Assembly (NCBI RefSeq): GCF_003992725.1
Contig: NZ_RZNF01000012.1
Span: forward strand, 558,001-622,000
DNA length: 64,000 bases
Reading direction: 5' to 3'
Origin: Rhodomicrobium lacus
GTDB lineage: Bacteria > Pseudomonadota > Alphaproteobacteria > Rhizobiales > Rhodomicrobiaceae
Position 1 is the first letter of the stretch. Every line of letters starts with the position of its first letter. The notes beneath the pieces were generated by a model. That model saw nothing but the letters and a program-made list of their open reading frames with translations. It ran no database searches and was not told where the DNA came from. The translations under genes and the position numbers were made by a program. Positions 44,422 to 53,991 of the stretch are shown piece after piece.

Positions 44422-46551
44422 ATGACGATTCGCATTGTGCATGAGACGCCGAAGCGGTTGCGGTTCCGTGTCCGCGACGCCGCGACGATGGGCCAGCGGA
44501 TCGCGGCCACCATCGAAGCGCTGCCGGGCGTTTCCTCGGTTCGCCTCAACGCGCATGCGAAAAGCCTTGTTGTTTATCACGACGGAGACCGGCGCACGCG
44601 CGCGAGCATTGTGCGCGCCGTCAGTCACCCCGCGCCTGCGGATGCCGTTCCGGCAGCAGAGGAAGAGACACCCGACCTTGGCCATGTGTTCGTTTCGGGC
44701 GGCATCCTTCTCGCGAGTTTCATCCTGCCGCCGCCGCTGCGCGCGCTCATATCGGCGGCGAACGTCGCGCCGGTGCTCGTTCGCGGCGCGCGAAACCTCG
44801 CCGGTCGCGGCTTGACCGTCGAAGTGCTCGACGCCATCGCCATCACGCTGCCCGCGTTCCGACGCGACTGGCGCACGGCAAACTTCACGCGCTTCCTGCT
44901 CGACCTCGGCGGCCACATCGAGGCGAGCACGTCGGCGCGGTCGGATACGCTGCTGCGCAACCTCCTGAAGGCCCGCCCGGACGCTGTGACGATTGAAACA
45001 GATGACGGCGCGCTCCGCAGCATTCCTTACGACGAAGTGACGGAGGGCGCGCGCGTGGTCGTCAACACGGGCGACCGCATCCCGGTTGACGGCGTCGTGC
45101 TTTCAGGCAATGCGTGGGTCAACCAGTCGGCTGTCACGGGCGAGAGTCTGCCCATTCCCCGCGAGGAAGGCGACGAGGTGCTGTCCGGCTCCGTCGTGAC
45201 CGAAGGCCGTCTCGTCATCGTGGCCGAGCGCGTCGGCGACACCACGACCACGGCGCGCATCTCCCGCTATATCCTCGAAGGCTTGACCGATCCCTCCGGC
45301 ATCCAGAGCGAAAGCCATCGCCTCGCCGACCGCCGCGTGTTCATCACGCTTGCATCCGGCGCGGCAGTCTTTGCCGCGACGGGCGACTGGCGGCGGCTGG
45401 AATCGGTGTTTCTCGTCGACTATTCCTGCGCGGTGAAATTCGGCACGCCGATCGCGGTCAAATCGGCCATGTATCGCGCGGCGAAGGAAGGCTGCCTCAT
45501 CAAGAGCGGCCGCGCGCTCGAAACCGTGGGCTCGGTCGATACGGTCGTCTTCGACAAGACGGGCACGCTCACGCACAACACGCTGGAAGTGACGGACATT
45601 CATCGTCCGACCGACTCGAATCTCGATGACGAGGCCCTTCTGGCGCTGGTCGCGTCGCTCGCCGAGCACACGAGCCACCCCGTTGCCGCCGCCGTGGTCG
45701 ATGTCGCGCGCCGTCGCCATCTTGCGCATATCAGCCACGAAGAGGTGGATTTCCTCGTCGGCCACGGCATCGGCTCGCACGTCAACGGGCAGACGATCCG
45801 CATCGGCTCGCGCCATTATCTGGAGGAGCATGAGGGCGTTTCGTTCGCGAGCGCGGAAGCGATCATCGAGCGGCTCGCGGGCGCGGGCAAGTCCTTGCTG
45901 TTCGTAGCGGCTGAAGGCAGGCTGATCGGGGTCATCGGGCTGCGCGACCGGCTTCGCGAGGAAGCGCTGCCCGTGCTGCGCCAGCTTCGCGAGAACGGCG
46001 TGAAGTCGATCATCATGATCACCGGCGACCACGAGGCGAAGGCGAAGCAGATCGGCCAGATCCTCGAACTCGACCGCGTCTATCACGACCAGAAGCCCGA
46101 GGATAAGGCGAGTATCATCGAAGCGCTGAAGGCCGAAGGCCGCGTCGTGGCGTTCGTCGGCGATGGCGTGAACGACGGCCCTGCGTTGATGGCGGCCCAT
46201 GTCGGCATCGCCATGCCGCGCGCCGCCGACATCGCGCGCGCGACCGCCGACATCCTGCTGCTCGACGACCGGCTCGACGGTCTCGCCAAGCTGCGCGTCC
46301 TCTCGGGCGAAACGCTGAAGCTGATCCGCTCGAATTTCCGCGCGTCCGTCGGCATCAACTCGGCGATCATGGCGCTCGCGGTGCTCGGCAAGCTGTCGCC
46401 CATCGCGACGGCCTTCCTGCACAACGGCACCACCATCGGCATCCTCCTGCGCGCGCTCGCCTCGAACAAGCTGCCGCGAAAGCCTGCGGTCGCGCGCCTT
46501 GCGGCGCCACGCAAGCTGCCCGCGCCATCGCGGCAATCCGCGATGAACTGA
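44422..46551 (+). CDS. P1B-like cation-transporting P-type ATPase, atypical
   Basis: A 709-residue ATPase. All catalytic motifs are present: TGES in the actuator domain, DKTGTLT with the phosphorylated Asp at residue 378, and GDGVNDGPAL. The N-terminal 70 residues have a ferredoxin-like HMA fold pattern (IRIVHETPKRLRFRV ... LPGVSSVRLN) but no CxxC. The membrane metal motif that is CPC/CPH/SPC in classical P1B pumps reads YSCAVKFGTP, so Pro is replaced by Ala. The first membrane region is short. The metal is therefore unknown. Its three upstream neighbours are small membrane or His-rich proteins, and it converges on cobN. Confidence 0.88.
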   Translation: MTIRIVHETPKRLRFRVRDAATMGQRIAATIEALPGVSSVRLNAHAKSLVVYHDGDRRTRASIVRAVSHPAPADAVPAAEEETPDLGHVFVSGGILLASFILPPPLRALISAANVAPVLVRGARNLAGRGLTVEVLDAIAITLPAFRRDWRTANFTRFLLDLGGHIEASTSARSDTLLRNLLKARPDAVTIETDDGALRSIPYDEVTEGARVVVNTGDRIPVDGVVLSGNAWVNQSAVTGESLPIPREEGDEVLSGSVVTEGRLVIVAERVGDTTTTARISRYILEGLTDPSGIQSESHRLADRRVFITLASGAAVFAATGDWRRLESVFLVDYSCAVKFGTPIAVKSAMYRAAKEGCLIKSGRALETVGSVDTVVFDKTGTLTHNTLEVTDIHRPTDSNLDDEALLALVASLAEHTSHPVAAAVVDVARRRHLAHISHEEVDFLVGHGIGSHVNGQTIRIGSRHYLEEHEGVSFASAEAIIERLAGAGKSLLFVAAEGRLIGVIGLRDRLREEALPVLRQLRENGVKSIIMITGDHEAKAKQIGQILELDRVYHDQKPEDKASIIEALKAEGRVVAFVGDGVNDGPALMAAHVGIAMPRAADIARATADILLLDDRLDGLAKLRVLSGETLKLIRSNFRASVGINSAIMALAVLGKLSPIATAFLHNGTTIGILLRALASNKLPRKPAVARLAAPRKLPAPSRQSAMN

Positions 46552-46588
46552 GCCGACGCGCGGCAGGTGCGCGCGCGGCTGGCGGCGT

Positions 46589-49500
46589 TCACGATCCGAC
46601 CGGGTGATCATCTTCGATGACGGCGATGACGCTGTTGCGCTGCGTTCGCCAGTATCCCGCCTCGATGAGCGCACGGAACTGGCTGCGCATTGCGGCGGCC
46701 GCTTTCGGATTCGCCGCTTCGAGGAAAGCGCGCACTTCGTCCGCTCCAAGCGTCGCGTCGTAATAAAGGTCGAAGTGATGGCTTTCGACCGCGCCCGCGA
46801 GGTGAGCGAACAGCGCCATCTGATCGAGCGTCCAGGCGATTTCCGCAGCGCCGCGAAAACCATGCCTCATCTGGCCCGCAACCCAGGCGGGGTTCGCAGC
46901 GCGCGCGCGGACCACGCGGGCGATTTCCTCGCCGAGCGTGCGCATGCGCGGCGCCTCCGCGCGCGCCGAGTCGGCATGATAGAGCGCCGGGTCGCCGCCG
47001 AGGGCACGGGCCGCCGCGGCGAAACCGGCTTCATGAGCGGCGTAGTCGGGAGCCATGAGAAGATCCGTTTCGGGCAGATCCTGCGTGTGAACGAATGCAT
47101 CGGCGGAAGCCGCGCGGGCTTCGAGCGCGGCGCGGGCGGCCGTGCCATCGGCGCCGACACCATAGGCGAACGCGCTGGCCGAAAGCCACGCCGTCGCCGC
47201 CGCCTCGCGCGCTTCGTCGGTCAGCGCGCCCACGGCCTCGGCGACGCCCACTCCGTAGCTGCCGGGAGCCGGACCGAAGACGCGAGGGCCCTGCAAACCG
47301 CCGAGATACGGATTTTCCTCCACCGGCTCGTCGCGCGCCGCCAGACTTGCCACCGCCTGCTCGAACAGCGCGGGCAGCGAAGGGAAAACGTCGCGGAAAA
47401 GACCTGAGATGCGAAGCGTCACGTCGATGCGCGGTCGGCCGAGCTTTGCCAGCGGCACGATCTCGAAGCCAGACACGCGATCGGAGGTGTTGTCCCACAC
47501 CGGTACGACGCCGATCAGCGCCAGCGCCATGGCGAACTCTTCGCCCGCCGTGCGCATGGTCGCCGAGCCCCAGAGATCCACAATCAGCGCGCGCATGTAA
47601 TCGCCATGGTCCTGAAGATGGCGGGTGATGAGGGCATCGGCGAGGCGCCTGCCCTGCTCGGCTGCGGCGCGGCTCGGCACGGCGCGCGGATCGATGGTGA
47701 AGAGATTGCGGCCCGTCGGCAGGACATCGCGGCGCCCACGCCAGGGCGACCCGGCAGGACCGGGCGGCACGGATCGACCGTCGAGCGCGGCGAGAAGGCC
47801 GTCTCGTTCCGCGTTTGAGCAGGCATCGAACGGCATGATGGCGAGCGCCCCGTCCGTGGTCTCCGGTAGTTTCGGCGCTCGCCCGAAGACGTGCAGCCCG
47901 TCGGAAAACAGCGCGTTCTTCACGTCGCAAACGAAAGCGTCGAGCTTCACCACGGCGTCAAGCGGCGCCATGTCGTCGCTGAGGCCGAGGTCGCGGTCGA
48001 GCTTCGCCTCGCGGGCCGCGTCCACGATGCTGCATGCGAGCCGCTCGCGGCGGCGCGGATCGAGGCCGTCCGCGTTGGAATATTCGTCGAGGAGACGCTC
48101 AAGCGTGCGGAACTCGGGCGGCAGTACGGCGATGCGCTGCGGCGGCGTCATGTGCCCGATGGTCACCGCGCCGAGGCGGCGCTTCGCGGTCGCGGCCTCG
48201 CCCGGGTCGTTGACGATGAAGGGATAAGCCACCGGCAAGGCGCCGGTCAGCGCCTCCGGCCAGCATGCGCCCGACAACGCGACCGACTTTCCCGGCAACC
48301 ATTCGAGCGTGCCATGCGCGCCGATATGGACAACCGCATCGATCTTCGCGGCATGGCGCAGCCAGAGATAGAATGCAACGAAGGCGTGGCGCGGCGGACG
48401 GCGCGGGTCGTGATACTCGGCGACGCGGTCGCGCGCACTGCCGCGCTCGGGCTGGGCCGCAACGATGACATTGCCGAAGCGTGCCGCGCGGAAGCGGAAC
48501 GCCCCATCGCGGCAGGCGGGGTCTGCATCCGGCTCGCCCCATGCGGCGAACAAGGCCGCGCACAACGACGGATCGAGCGTTTCGAGAGCGGCGCGATAGT
48601 CGGCGAACGGCCACGCCATCCGCTCTTCGAGAAGCGCTTCGATCAACGCGCCATTGTCGGCCGGCAATTGTCCGACGCTGTAACCCTCGGCGCGGAGCAG
48701 ACGCAGAATTTCGACCGCACTTTCAGGGGCGTCGAGACCCACCGCATGGGCGATCTGATCGTCGCGGCCGGGATAGGAGGAGAGCACGAGCGCGAGCTTG
48801 CGCTCGGCGGGCGCGGTACGCCGCAGCCTTGCAAGCGCGCGCGCCTTTTCTGCGACCGCTTCGACGCGTTCGGCATCCGGCGCATGAACGACGCGGGCAA
48901 AGCCAAGCTCCGGGTCCGAAGCCTCCGGCTCCTTGAAGGAGATTGCGCCCGCGAAGATGCGCCCGTCGATTTCCGGCAGCACGACGTGGATCGCGAGGTC
49001 GGCGGGCGACAGGCCGCGATCCGACTTTGCCCAGGCCTCGCGCGAAGACCCCGCCAACGCGATCTGCAACACGGGTGCATCGTAAGCGTCGAACGCTCCG
49101 TTTTCCGCATCGCGCGCTGAAAACGCCGTCGCATTCACGATCACATCCGGCACGATCCGGCGGAGCGCGTCGGCGAGCCAGGCGCGCGTCCTCTCGTCTT
49201 TGAGGCTCGCGACGAAGACGGCGGCTGTGTCGAAGCCGCGCGCGGAAAGAGCATCGAGCAGCGCTTCGACGGGCGCGGTGTCGGCGGCGGCGAGTGCTGC
49301 GCGGTAAAAGACGATGAGCGCGCGCGGCGCATCGCCTTCGCGTGGCGGCGCGAGGGGGCAGATCGCGGGATCGCCCGCCAGGAAACCGTGGCGCGGAAGC
49401 GGGTGCGCATCATCCGTCGTTTCCGTATCGAACCCAGCCGCGCGCGCAAGTTCAGCGAGGGCGGCCTGTGCTGCCTGCGCGCCGCCCTGATCGCACAGCG

Positions 49501-49915
49501 CCTGCAGACGCCGCAGCATGGCGACCGGCACCGTCGATGCCTCGTCGAGACGCGGGTCGACGCGCCCGTCGCCCGAAACGAACGCCAGCGCGGTGCCCTT
49601 CGCTTCCGCCAGCGCGCGAAGCTGCTCGACACCGTAACGCCAATAGTCGATGCCGCCGAGCAAGCGGACGAGAACGGCCCGCGCGCCCGAGAGCGTCTTC
49701 TCGATGTAAAGATCGACCGAAAGCGGATGCCTCAGGCGCGCGAGGTTGGCGAGGCGCAGCGTCGGGAGATCCGCGCCCGCACGCCAGCCCGCCGCGAAGG
49801 CTGCAAGGTCGCTGTCCGCGAAGGAAAGCACCGCGAGGTCGGCGGGCGACTGGCCGAGATCCTCGGCGACCGCCGCCTCTTCGAGGCCGTGTCGTTCGCG
49901 GAAAAGAATGTGCAC
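46589..49915 (-). CDS. cobN: Cobaltochelatase subunit CobN
   Basis: An 1108-residue large subunit of the ATP-dependent aerobic cobaltochelatase CobNST, which inserts Co2+ into hydrogenobyrinic acid a,c-diamide. Family segments include VLVRLLGGIDYWRYGVEQL, VVHIGAHGTLEWLPGKSVAL and NPKAAAAMRSQFRALIEAGY near the end. The sequence is CobN rather than BchH. cobS and cobT are not in the window. The start lies three bases after the cobW stop, so expression follows the B12-regulated operon. Confidence 0.95.
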   Translation of the reverse strand: MHILFRERHGLEEAAVAEDLGQSPADLAVLSFADSDLAAFAAGWRAGADLPTLRLANLARLRHPLSVDLYIEKTLSGARAVLVRLLGGIDYWRYGVEQLRALAEAKGTALAFVSGDGRVDPRLDEASTVPVAMLRRLQALCDQGGAQAAQAALAELARAAGFDTETTDDAHPLPRHGFLAGDPAICPLAPPREGDAPRALIVFYRAALAAADTAPVEALLDALSARGFDTAAVFVASLKDERTRAWLADALRRIVPDVIVNATAFSARDAENGAFDAYDAPVLQIALAGSSREAWAKSDRGLSPADLAIHVVLPEIDGRIFAGAISFKEPEASDPELGFARVVHAPDAERVEAVAEKARALARLRRTAPAERKLALVLSSYPGRDDQIAHAVGLDAPESAVEILRLLRAEGYSVGQLPADNGALIEALLEERMAWPFADYRAALETLDPSLCAALFAAWGEPDADPACRDGAFRFRAARFGNVIVAAQPERGSARDRVAEYHDPRRPPRHAFVAFYLWLRHAAKIDAVVHIGAHGTLEWLPGKSVALSGACWPEALTGALPVAYPFIVNDPGEAATAKRRLGAVTIGHMTPPQRIAVLPPEFRTLERLLDEYSNADGLDPRRRERLACSIVDAAREAKLDRDLGLSDDMAPLDAVVKLDAFVCDVKNALFSDGLHVFGRAPKLPETTDGALAIMPFDACSNAERDGLLAALDGRSVPPGPAGSPWRGRRDVLPTGRNLFTIDPRAVPSRAAAEQGRRLADALITRHLQDHGDYMRALIVDLWGSATMRTAGEEFAMALALIGVVPVWDNTSDRVSGFEIVPLAKLGRPRIDVTLRISGLFRDVFPSLPALFEQAVASLAARDEPVEENPYLGGLQGPRVFGPAPGSYGVGVAEAVGALTDEAREAAATAWLSASAFAYGVGADGTAARAALEARAASADAFVHTQDLPETDLLMAPDYAAHEAGFAAAARALGGDPALYHADSARAEAPRMRTLGEEIARVVRARAANPAWVAGQMRHGFRGAAEIAWTLDQMALFAHLAGAVESHHFDLYYDATLGADEVRAFLEAANPKAAAAMRSQFRALIEAGYWRTQRNSVIAVIEDDHPVGS

Positions 49916-49918
49916 GCG

Positions 49919-50950
49919 TCAGGCCCCGAGCGCCGCCGCAACCGCCTGCCCGTCGAAGCCCTTTTCGCCTATGACGACGAGCCGCGAGACGCGCTCCTCA
50001 CTCGGGCGCCATGGCCGGTCGAACTGCGCGCGAACGCGGGTTCCGACGCCTTGCACGAGAAGCCGCATCGGCTTGCCCGCGATGGCGATATATCCTTTTA
50101 CGCGAAGGATGTTTTGCGCACGGGCCGCTGCCTCGACCTTCGCGACGATGTCGGCCTGCGATGTCTGCTCTGGCAGCGTGACCGCGACCGTTTCGAAATC
50201 GTCATGGTCGTGCGGCTCGCCATGATCGTGATGCGTCGGGCGCGCGTCGAGGTCGTCTTCCGCAGCCGCGCCAAGCCCCAGCACGACGCGCGGATCGACG
50301 CGTCCCTCGGTTGCCCCGATCACGGGGATGGGGCGTGGCGATTCCGCCAGCACCGTTTCGCGCGCCTGGGCAAGCCGCGCCTCGTCCACGAGATCGGCCT
50401 TGTTCAGGATCACGAGATCGGCGCAGGCCACCTGATCCTCGAACACTTCGCCGAGCGGGGTATCGTGGTCGATACTGGTATCGCCCGCGCGCTGTCTCGC
50501 CACAAGCTCGGGGTCGGGCGCGAAACGGCCATCCGCCACGGCCTCGGCATCCGCGACCGCGATCACGCCGTCGACGGTGATGCGCGTCTTCAGGTCGGGC
50601 CAGTCGAACGCCTTCAGCAGCGGCTTCGGCAGCGCGAGGCCGGATGTTTCTATGAGAATGTGTTCGGGCGGCTCCTTGCGGTTCAGGAGCGCCGTCATCG
50701 TCGGCACGAATTCGTCCGCGACGGTGCAGCAAAGGCAGCCGTTCGTCAGTTCGACGATGGCGTCTTCGGGGCATGCGGGATCGGCGCAGCCCTTCAGTAT
50801 CTCGCCATCGATGCCGACATCGCCGAATTCATTGACGAGCACCGCGAGGCGGCGGCCGTTCGCGGTTTCGATCAGATGACGGACAAGGCTCGTCTTGCCC
50901 GCGCCCAGGAAGCCGGTGATGATGGTGACGGGGACTTTCGCGAGAGACAT
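49919..50950 (-). CDS. cobW: Cobalamin biosynthesis GTPase CobW
   Basis: A 343-residue G3E-family metallochaperone GTPase, thought to deliver Co2+ to the CobNST chelatase. The P-loop ITGFLGAGKTSLV is at the N-terminus, the metal motif CLCC lies in NGCLCCTVADEF, and the NKAD nucleotide motif is present. A His/Asp-rich stretch (THHDHGEPHDHDDFE, near residue 245) is typical of cobalt-handling members. The start overlaps the stop of the DUF1636 gene by one base (TGATG). Confidence 0.95.
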   Translation of the reverse strand: MSLAKVPVTIITGFLGAGKTSLVRHLIETANGRRLAVLVNEFGDVGIDGEILKGCADPACPEDAIVELTNGCLCCTVADEFVPTMTALLNRKEPPEHILIETSGLALPKPLLKAFDWPDLKTRITVDGVIAVADAEAVADGRFAPDPELVARQRAGDTSIDHDTPLGEVFEDQVACADLVILNKADLVDEARLAQARETVLAESPRPIPVIGATEGRVDPRVVLGLGAAAEDDLDARPTHHDHGEPHDHDDFETVAVTLPEQTSQADIVAKVEAAARAQNILRVKGYIAIAGKPMRLLVQGVGTRVRAQFDRPWRPSEERVSRLVVIGEKGFDGQAVAAALGA

Positions 50951-51357
50951 CAGAGGCTCCTTTCAGGAAGCGGCGGCACGCGCGCGATGAGCGCGCGGCG
51001 GAAGCAGGCGGGGCGCTCGTTCCACGGCACGAGGCCGTCTTCGGTTTCGGCGTTTGCTGCACAGCCGCGATAAATGCTCGGCGCGTCCTCGATCGTCAGT
51101 TCGCCGAACATGTATGTCCAGCGATCCGGCCCTGCGATGGCGACGGTGAGGCCGCGATTGCAGTTCGACAGGCATTGCGCCGGTTCTATATGAAAGCGCG
51201 TGTCAGCGCTGGCTTCGCGCTCGGCGGCGAGCGCTTCGTAGAGCGCGCGGCCTGCGGGAGGCGCGGCCTTGTCGGCGGGGTCGCGTCCACAAAGCACGCA
51301 CACGAAGACGGTGGCGCGGGGCGCTGGCGGGGCTTCACAGGTCGAGGGCGGCTCCAT
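50950..51357 (-). CDS. DUF1636 metal-binding protein
   Basis: A 135-residue cytosolic protein of the DUF1636 family with a thioredoxin-like ferredoxin pattern: CVLCGRDP near the N-terminus and CLSNCNRGLTVAI in the middle, giving four Cys for a metal or Fe-S centre. WTYMFGELT follows. Genes of this family often sit beside cobalamin genes. It is the first gene of the riboswitch-controlled DUF1636-cobW-cobN operon. Confidence 0.88.
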   Translation of the reverse strand: MEPPSTCEAPPAPRATVFVCVLCGRDPADKAAPPAGRALYEALAAEREASADTRFHIEPAQCLSNCNRGLTVAIAGPDRWTYMFGELTIEDAPSIYRGCAANAETEDGLVPWNERPACFRRALIARVPPLPERSL

Positions 51358-51493
51358 GCTTCATTCCGGGGAGCGGACGGCGAGCCGTCCGGCGCGTGCG
51401 GCGGGCGGACCTGCACTCCCCCCGTCGGACCTTGCGCTCCGGGACACCCCGCCCGGAACGGCGCTTCAAGGGAACGCGGCAACGCGATCCGGC

Positions 51494-51662
51494 AGGCGAC
51501 GGCAGGTCTCCTGGCTCGCGGGTCACGGCCCGTGCCGCCTTCCCGGAACAGGTTCCAGTGGCAATTGGCGCAGGCTCGCCGCTCACAGTTGCGGGGGCAG
51601 CTCCGGCTTCGCACGATGTGGTGCGCCCGGTATTCCCTTTTCGTCCCCGAAGGGACCGTCGG
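51494..51662 (-). promoter_or_regulatory. Cobalamin riboswitch (B12 element)
   Basis: On the minus strand the leader contains the B12-box core GCTGCCCCCGCAACTGTGAG (51599-51580), followed by the GCGGCGAGCC arm. Upstream is AAAAGGGAATACCGGG (about 51642-51627), matching the conserved GGGAA element, and downstream is GCCAGGAGACCTGCCGTCGC (51515-51496). The element precedes the DUF1636-cobW-cobN operon and should repress it when adenosylcobalamin is plentiful. Confidence 0.93.
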
Positions 51663-51769
51663 CTGTGTCGATTTGTGATACGCCCGTGACGCGAAGTCAA
51701 TCGGCGGGCGCTTTATCCGGCGCCCGGGCGGTATAAAGATTTCGCGCCAAAGAAGGATCGACACCGGGC

Positions 51770-53284
51770 ATGACACGTATTCGCGACGACGAGAGACGGC
51801 TGGGCGACAGGACGGCCCGGACACTGATGTTTCAGGGAACCGGCTCGGATGTCGGCAAGTCGCTGATCGTGGCGGGATTGTGCCGTCTGTTCGCGGATCG
51901 GGGGCTTTCCGTGCGTCCGTTCAAGCCACAGAACATGTCGACCAATGCGGGCGTTACGGCCGATGGCGGCGAGATCGGCCGCGCGCAGATGCTTCAGGCC
52001 CGCGCCGCGCGCGTGCCGCCCAGCATTCACATGAATCCGGTGCTCCTGAAACCGCAGAGCGAGACCGGCGCGCAGATCGTCGTGCAAGGGCATGTGTGGG
52101 GCAAGGCCGAGGCACGCGATTATCAGTCGCGGAAAGCGGCGCTGATGCCCACCGTGCTTGAAAGCTTCGCGCGGCTGAAAGGCGAATGCGACCTCGTGCT
52201 GGTGGAGGGCGCTGGCTCGCCGTCCGAGGTGAACCTTCGCGCGAACGACATCGCGAATATGGGTTTCGCGCGGGCGGCGGACGTGCCCGTGGTGCTCGTC
52301 GGCGACATCGACCGGGGCGGCGTGATCGCGAGCCTCGTCGGCACGAGCGCGGTGCTCGACGCCGAAGATGCCGCCATGATCCGTGGCTTCATCGTCAACA
52401 AGATGCGCGGCGATACGGGGCTTTTCGCGGACGGCATGCGCTTCATCGCGGAACGAACCGGCTGGGCGTCGCTCGGCCTCGTCCCGTGGTTTGCGGACGC
52501 GCATGCCTTGCCGCCTGAAGACGGCTTCAGCCGCGACTGGGTGCGCGAAGGCGCGAAGGCTGGCCAGCGCGTGAGGGTCGCGGTGCCGGTGCTTCCGCAT
52601 ATCGCAAATTTTGACGATCTCGATCCGCTGCGGCTTGAGCCGGACGTCGATCTCGTGGCGCTTGCCCATGGCGAACCGCTTCCCGCGGACGCGGATCTTG
52701 TCATCCTGCCCGGCTCGAAGGCAACCATCGCCGATCTTTCCGCGCTGCGCGCGCTCGGCTGGGAAGCGGACATCGTCGCCCATGTCCGGCGCGGCGGGCG
52801 CGTGCTCGGCCTTTGCGGCGGCTATCAGATGCTTGGACGCTGGGTGGCCGATCCGGCGGGCATCGAGGGACGGCCGGGCGGGGTGCCGGGGCTCGGGCTG
52901 CTCGATGTCGAGACGGAGCTTTCGGGCGACAAGCGGCTTGCGGCGGTGACGGGCCGAACGGCGGCGGACGGCGTGCCGTTCTCGGGCTACGAGATCCACA
53001 TCGGCCGCACCTTCGGATCGGACACCGCGCGCCCGCTTGTTCTTGTCCACGAGGACGGATCGTGCAGGCCCGATGGAGCGGTGTCGGCGGACGGGTGCGT
53101 GATGGGCACCTATGTCCACGGCCTGTTCGCGGACGACCGTCAGCGCGCCGCGTGGCTGGCGCGGCTCGGTGGCAAGCCCGCGGCGCTTTCCTACGAAACC
53201 GCCATGGACGCCACGCTCGACCGCCTTGCCGCACACCTTGCCCGACACATAGACATCAAGGCAATGCTGGGGCTCGCCCGCTGA
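51770..53284 (+). CDS. cobQ: Cobyric acid synthase CobQ
   Basis: A 504-residue glutamine-dependent amidotransferase that amidates carboxyl groups b, d, e and g of adenosylcobyrinic acid a,c-diamide. The N-terminal ATPase domain starts [20 protein letters not shown] with the Walker-A-like [20 protein letters not shown] and [13 protein letters not shown] are family blocks. The C-terminal class I glutaminase domain carries the catalytic Cys in [12 protein letters not shown] and the His in GTYVHGLF. It is divergent from the riboswitch operon, and no second riboswitch is seen on its side. Confidence 0.96.
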   Translation: MTRIRDDERRLGDRTARTLMFQGTGSDVGKSLIVAGLCRLFADRGLSVRPFKPQNMSTNAGVTADGGEIGRAQMLQARAARVPPSIHMNPVLLKPQSETGAQIVVQGHVWGKAEARDYQSRKAALMPTVLESFARLKGECDLVLVEGAGSPSEVNLRANDIANMGFARAADVPVVLVGDIDRGGVIASLVGTSAVLDAEDAAMIRGFIVNKMRGDTGLFADGMRFIAERTGWASLGLVPWFADAHALPPEDGFSRDWVREGAKAGQRVRVAVPVLPHIANFDDLDPLRLEPDVDLVALAHGEPLPADADLVILPGSKATIADLSALRALGWEADIVAHVRRGGRVLGLCGGYQMLGRWVADPAGIEGRPGGVPGLGLLDVETELSGDKRLAAVTGRTAADGVPFSGYEIHIGRTFGSDTARPLVLVHEDGSCRPDGAVSADGCVMGTYVHGLFADDRQRAAWLARLGGKPAALSYETAMDATLDRLAAHLARHIDIKAMLGLAR

Positions 53285-53559
53285 GGCGTCGTCGCCGGAC
53301 GATGCCTTTACGCAGCCAACGCGGCGGGTCGCCCGCCTCAGCGGGCGGCATCGGACGGCTCAGCCGCGGTTCGCGCAACGCACCTCCATCGGCCCGCGCC
53401 AATGCGCCTTTATCTGACGCAGAAAAGCAGACCGACACAGCAAACATGCCGCGTCATGCCGCACCCGATTTGCGGCATGACGCTTGAAGGGATAGCTCAA
53501 AGGCCCGGTTTCAGTCTTCTTTCCGCCGCCGATCAACACGCGGCGGTTGTTCTCGTCTG
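53285..53559. other. Intergenic region after cobQ
   Basis: An imperfect stem AGGCGTCGTC / GACGATGCCT directly after the cobQ stop could be a weak terminator (followed by TTT). No gene is supported in the rest. Confidence 0.45.
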
Positions 53560-53781
53560 TCAGGAATGTTGCGGCTCGATCTCGGCAAGAGCCGCTTCGA
53601 TCAGTTCGCGCGCGCGGTCGAGATCGGCATGGCCGGCGATCAGGCTGAGTTCCTTCAGCATGTCGGCGAGATATTCACGGCTATCTTGTTGAGAAAGAAA
53701 TGCGAAATCCGCGCTCTCGGCGGGCTGCGCTTGAGAATTGGGAGTGCTTTCTGACAGGACCGGTGATAAGACGCTCGTCAT
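53560..53781 (-). CDS. Small acidic protein of unknown function
   Basis: A 73-residue protein with a disordered Ser/Pro/Gln-rich first half and a helical second half (DSREYLADMLKELSLIAGHA, then LDRARELIEAALAEIEP). GGAG lies about six bases before the ATG, which supports translation. No family is recognised; similar short helical proteins are frequent in Hyphomicrobiales. It is divergent from the dehydrogenase gene. Confidence 0.6.
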   Translation of the reverse strand: MTSVLSPVLSESTPNSQAQPAESADFAFLSQQDSREYLADMLKELSLIAGHADLDRARELIEAALAEIEPQHS

Positions 53782-53991
53782 TGGGGGCTCCGTCGTTCCT
53801 GCCTGCGACTTGTCTCGCAGGGCTCTTCGCTCACATTAATATTCGGTTGCAGGGAATATCAAATGCATCCTGTGATTGAGCGCTGATTCGTTAAGAGTTT
53901 GTGGCTTTTTGGGAACAGGTGCCATAATCCGGTGGCGCTTGTAGTATTTACGGCGGCGCGGCATTATGTCTGACCCGCTGAAAGAGGAGTC

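Noticed and set aside
46589-49915. Magnesium chelatase BchH instead of CobN
   Set aside because: The N-terminal and C-terminal segments and the position behind cobW under a B12 riboswitch fit CobN; no bch genes are adjacent.
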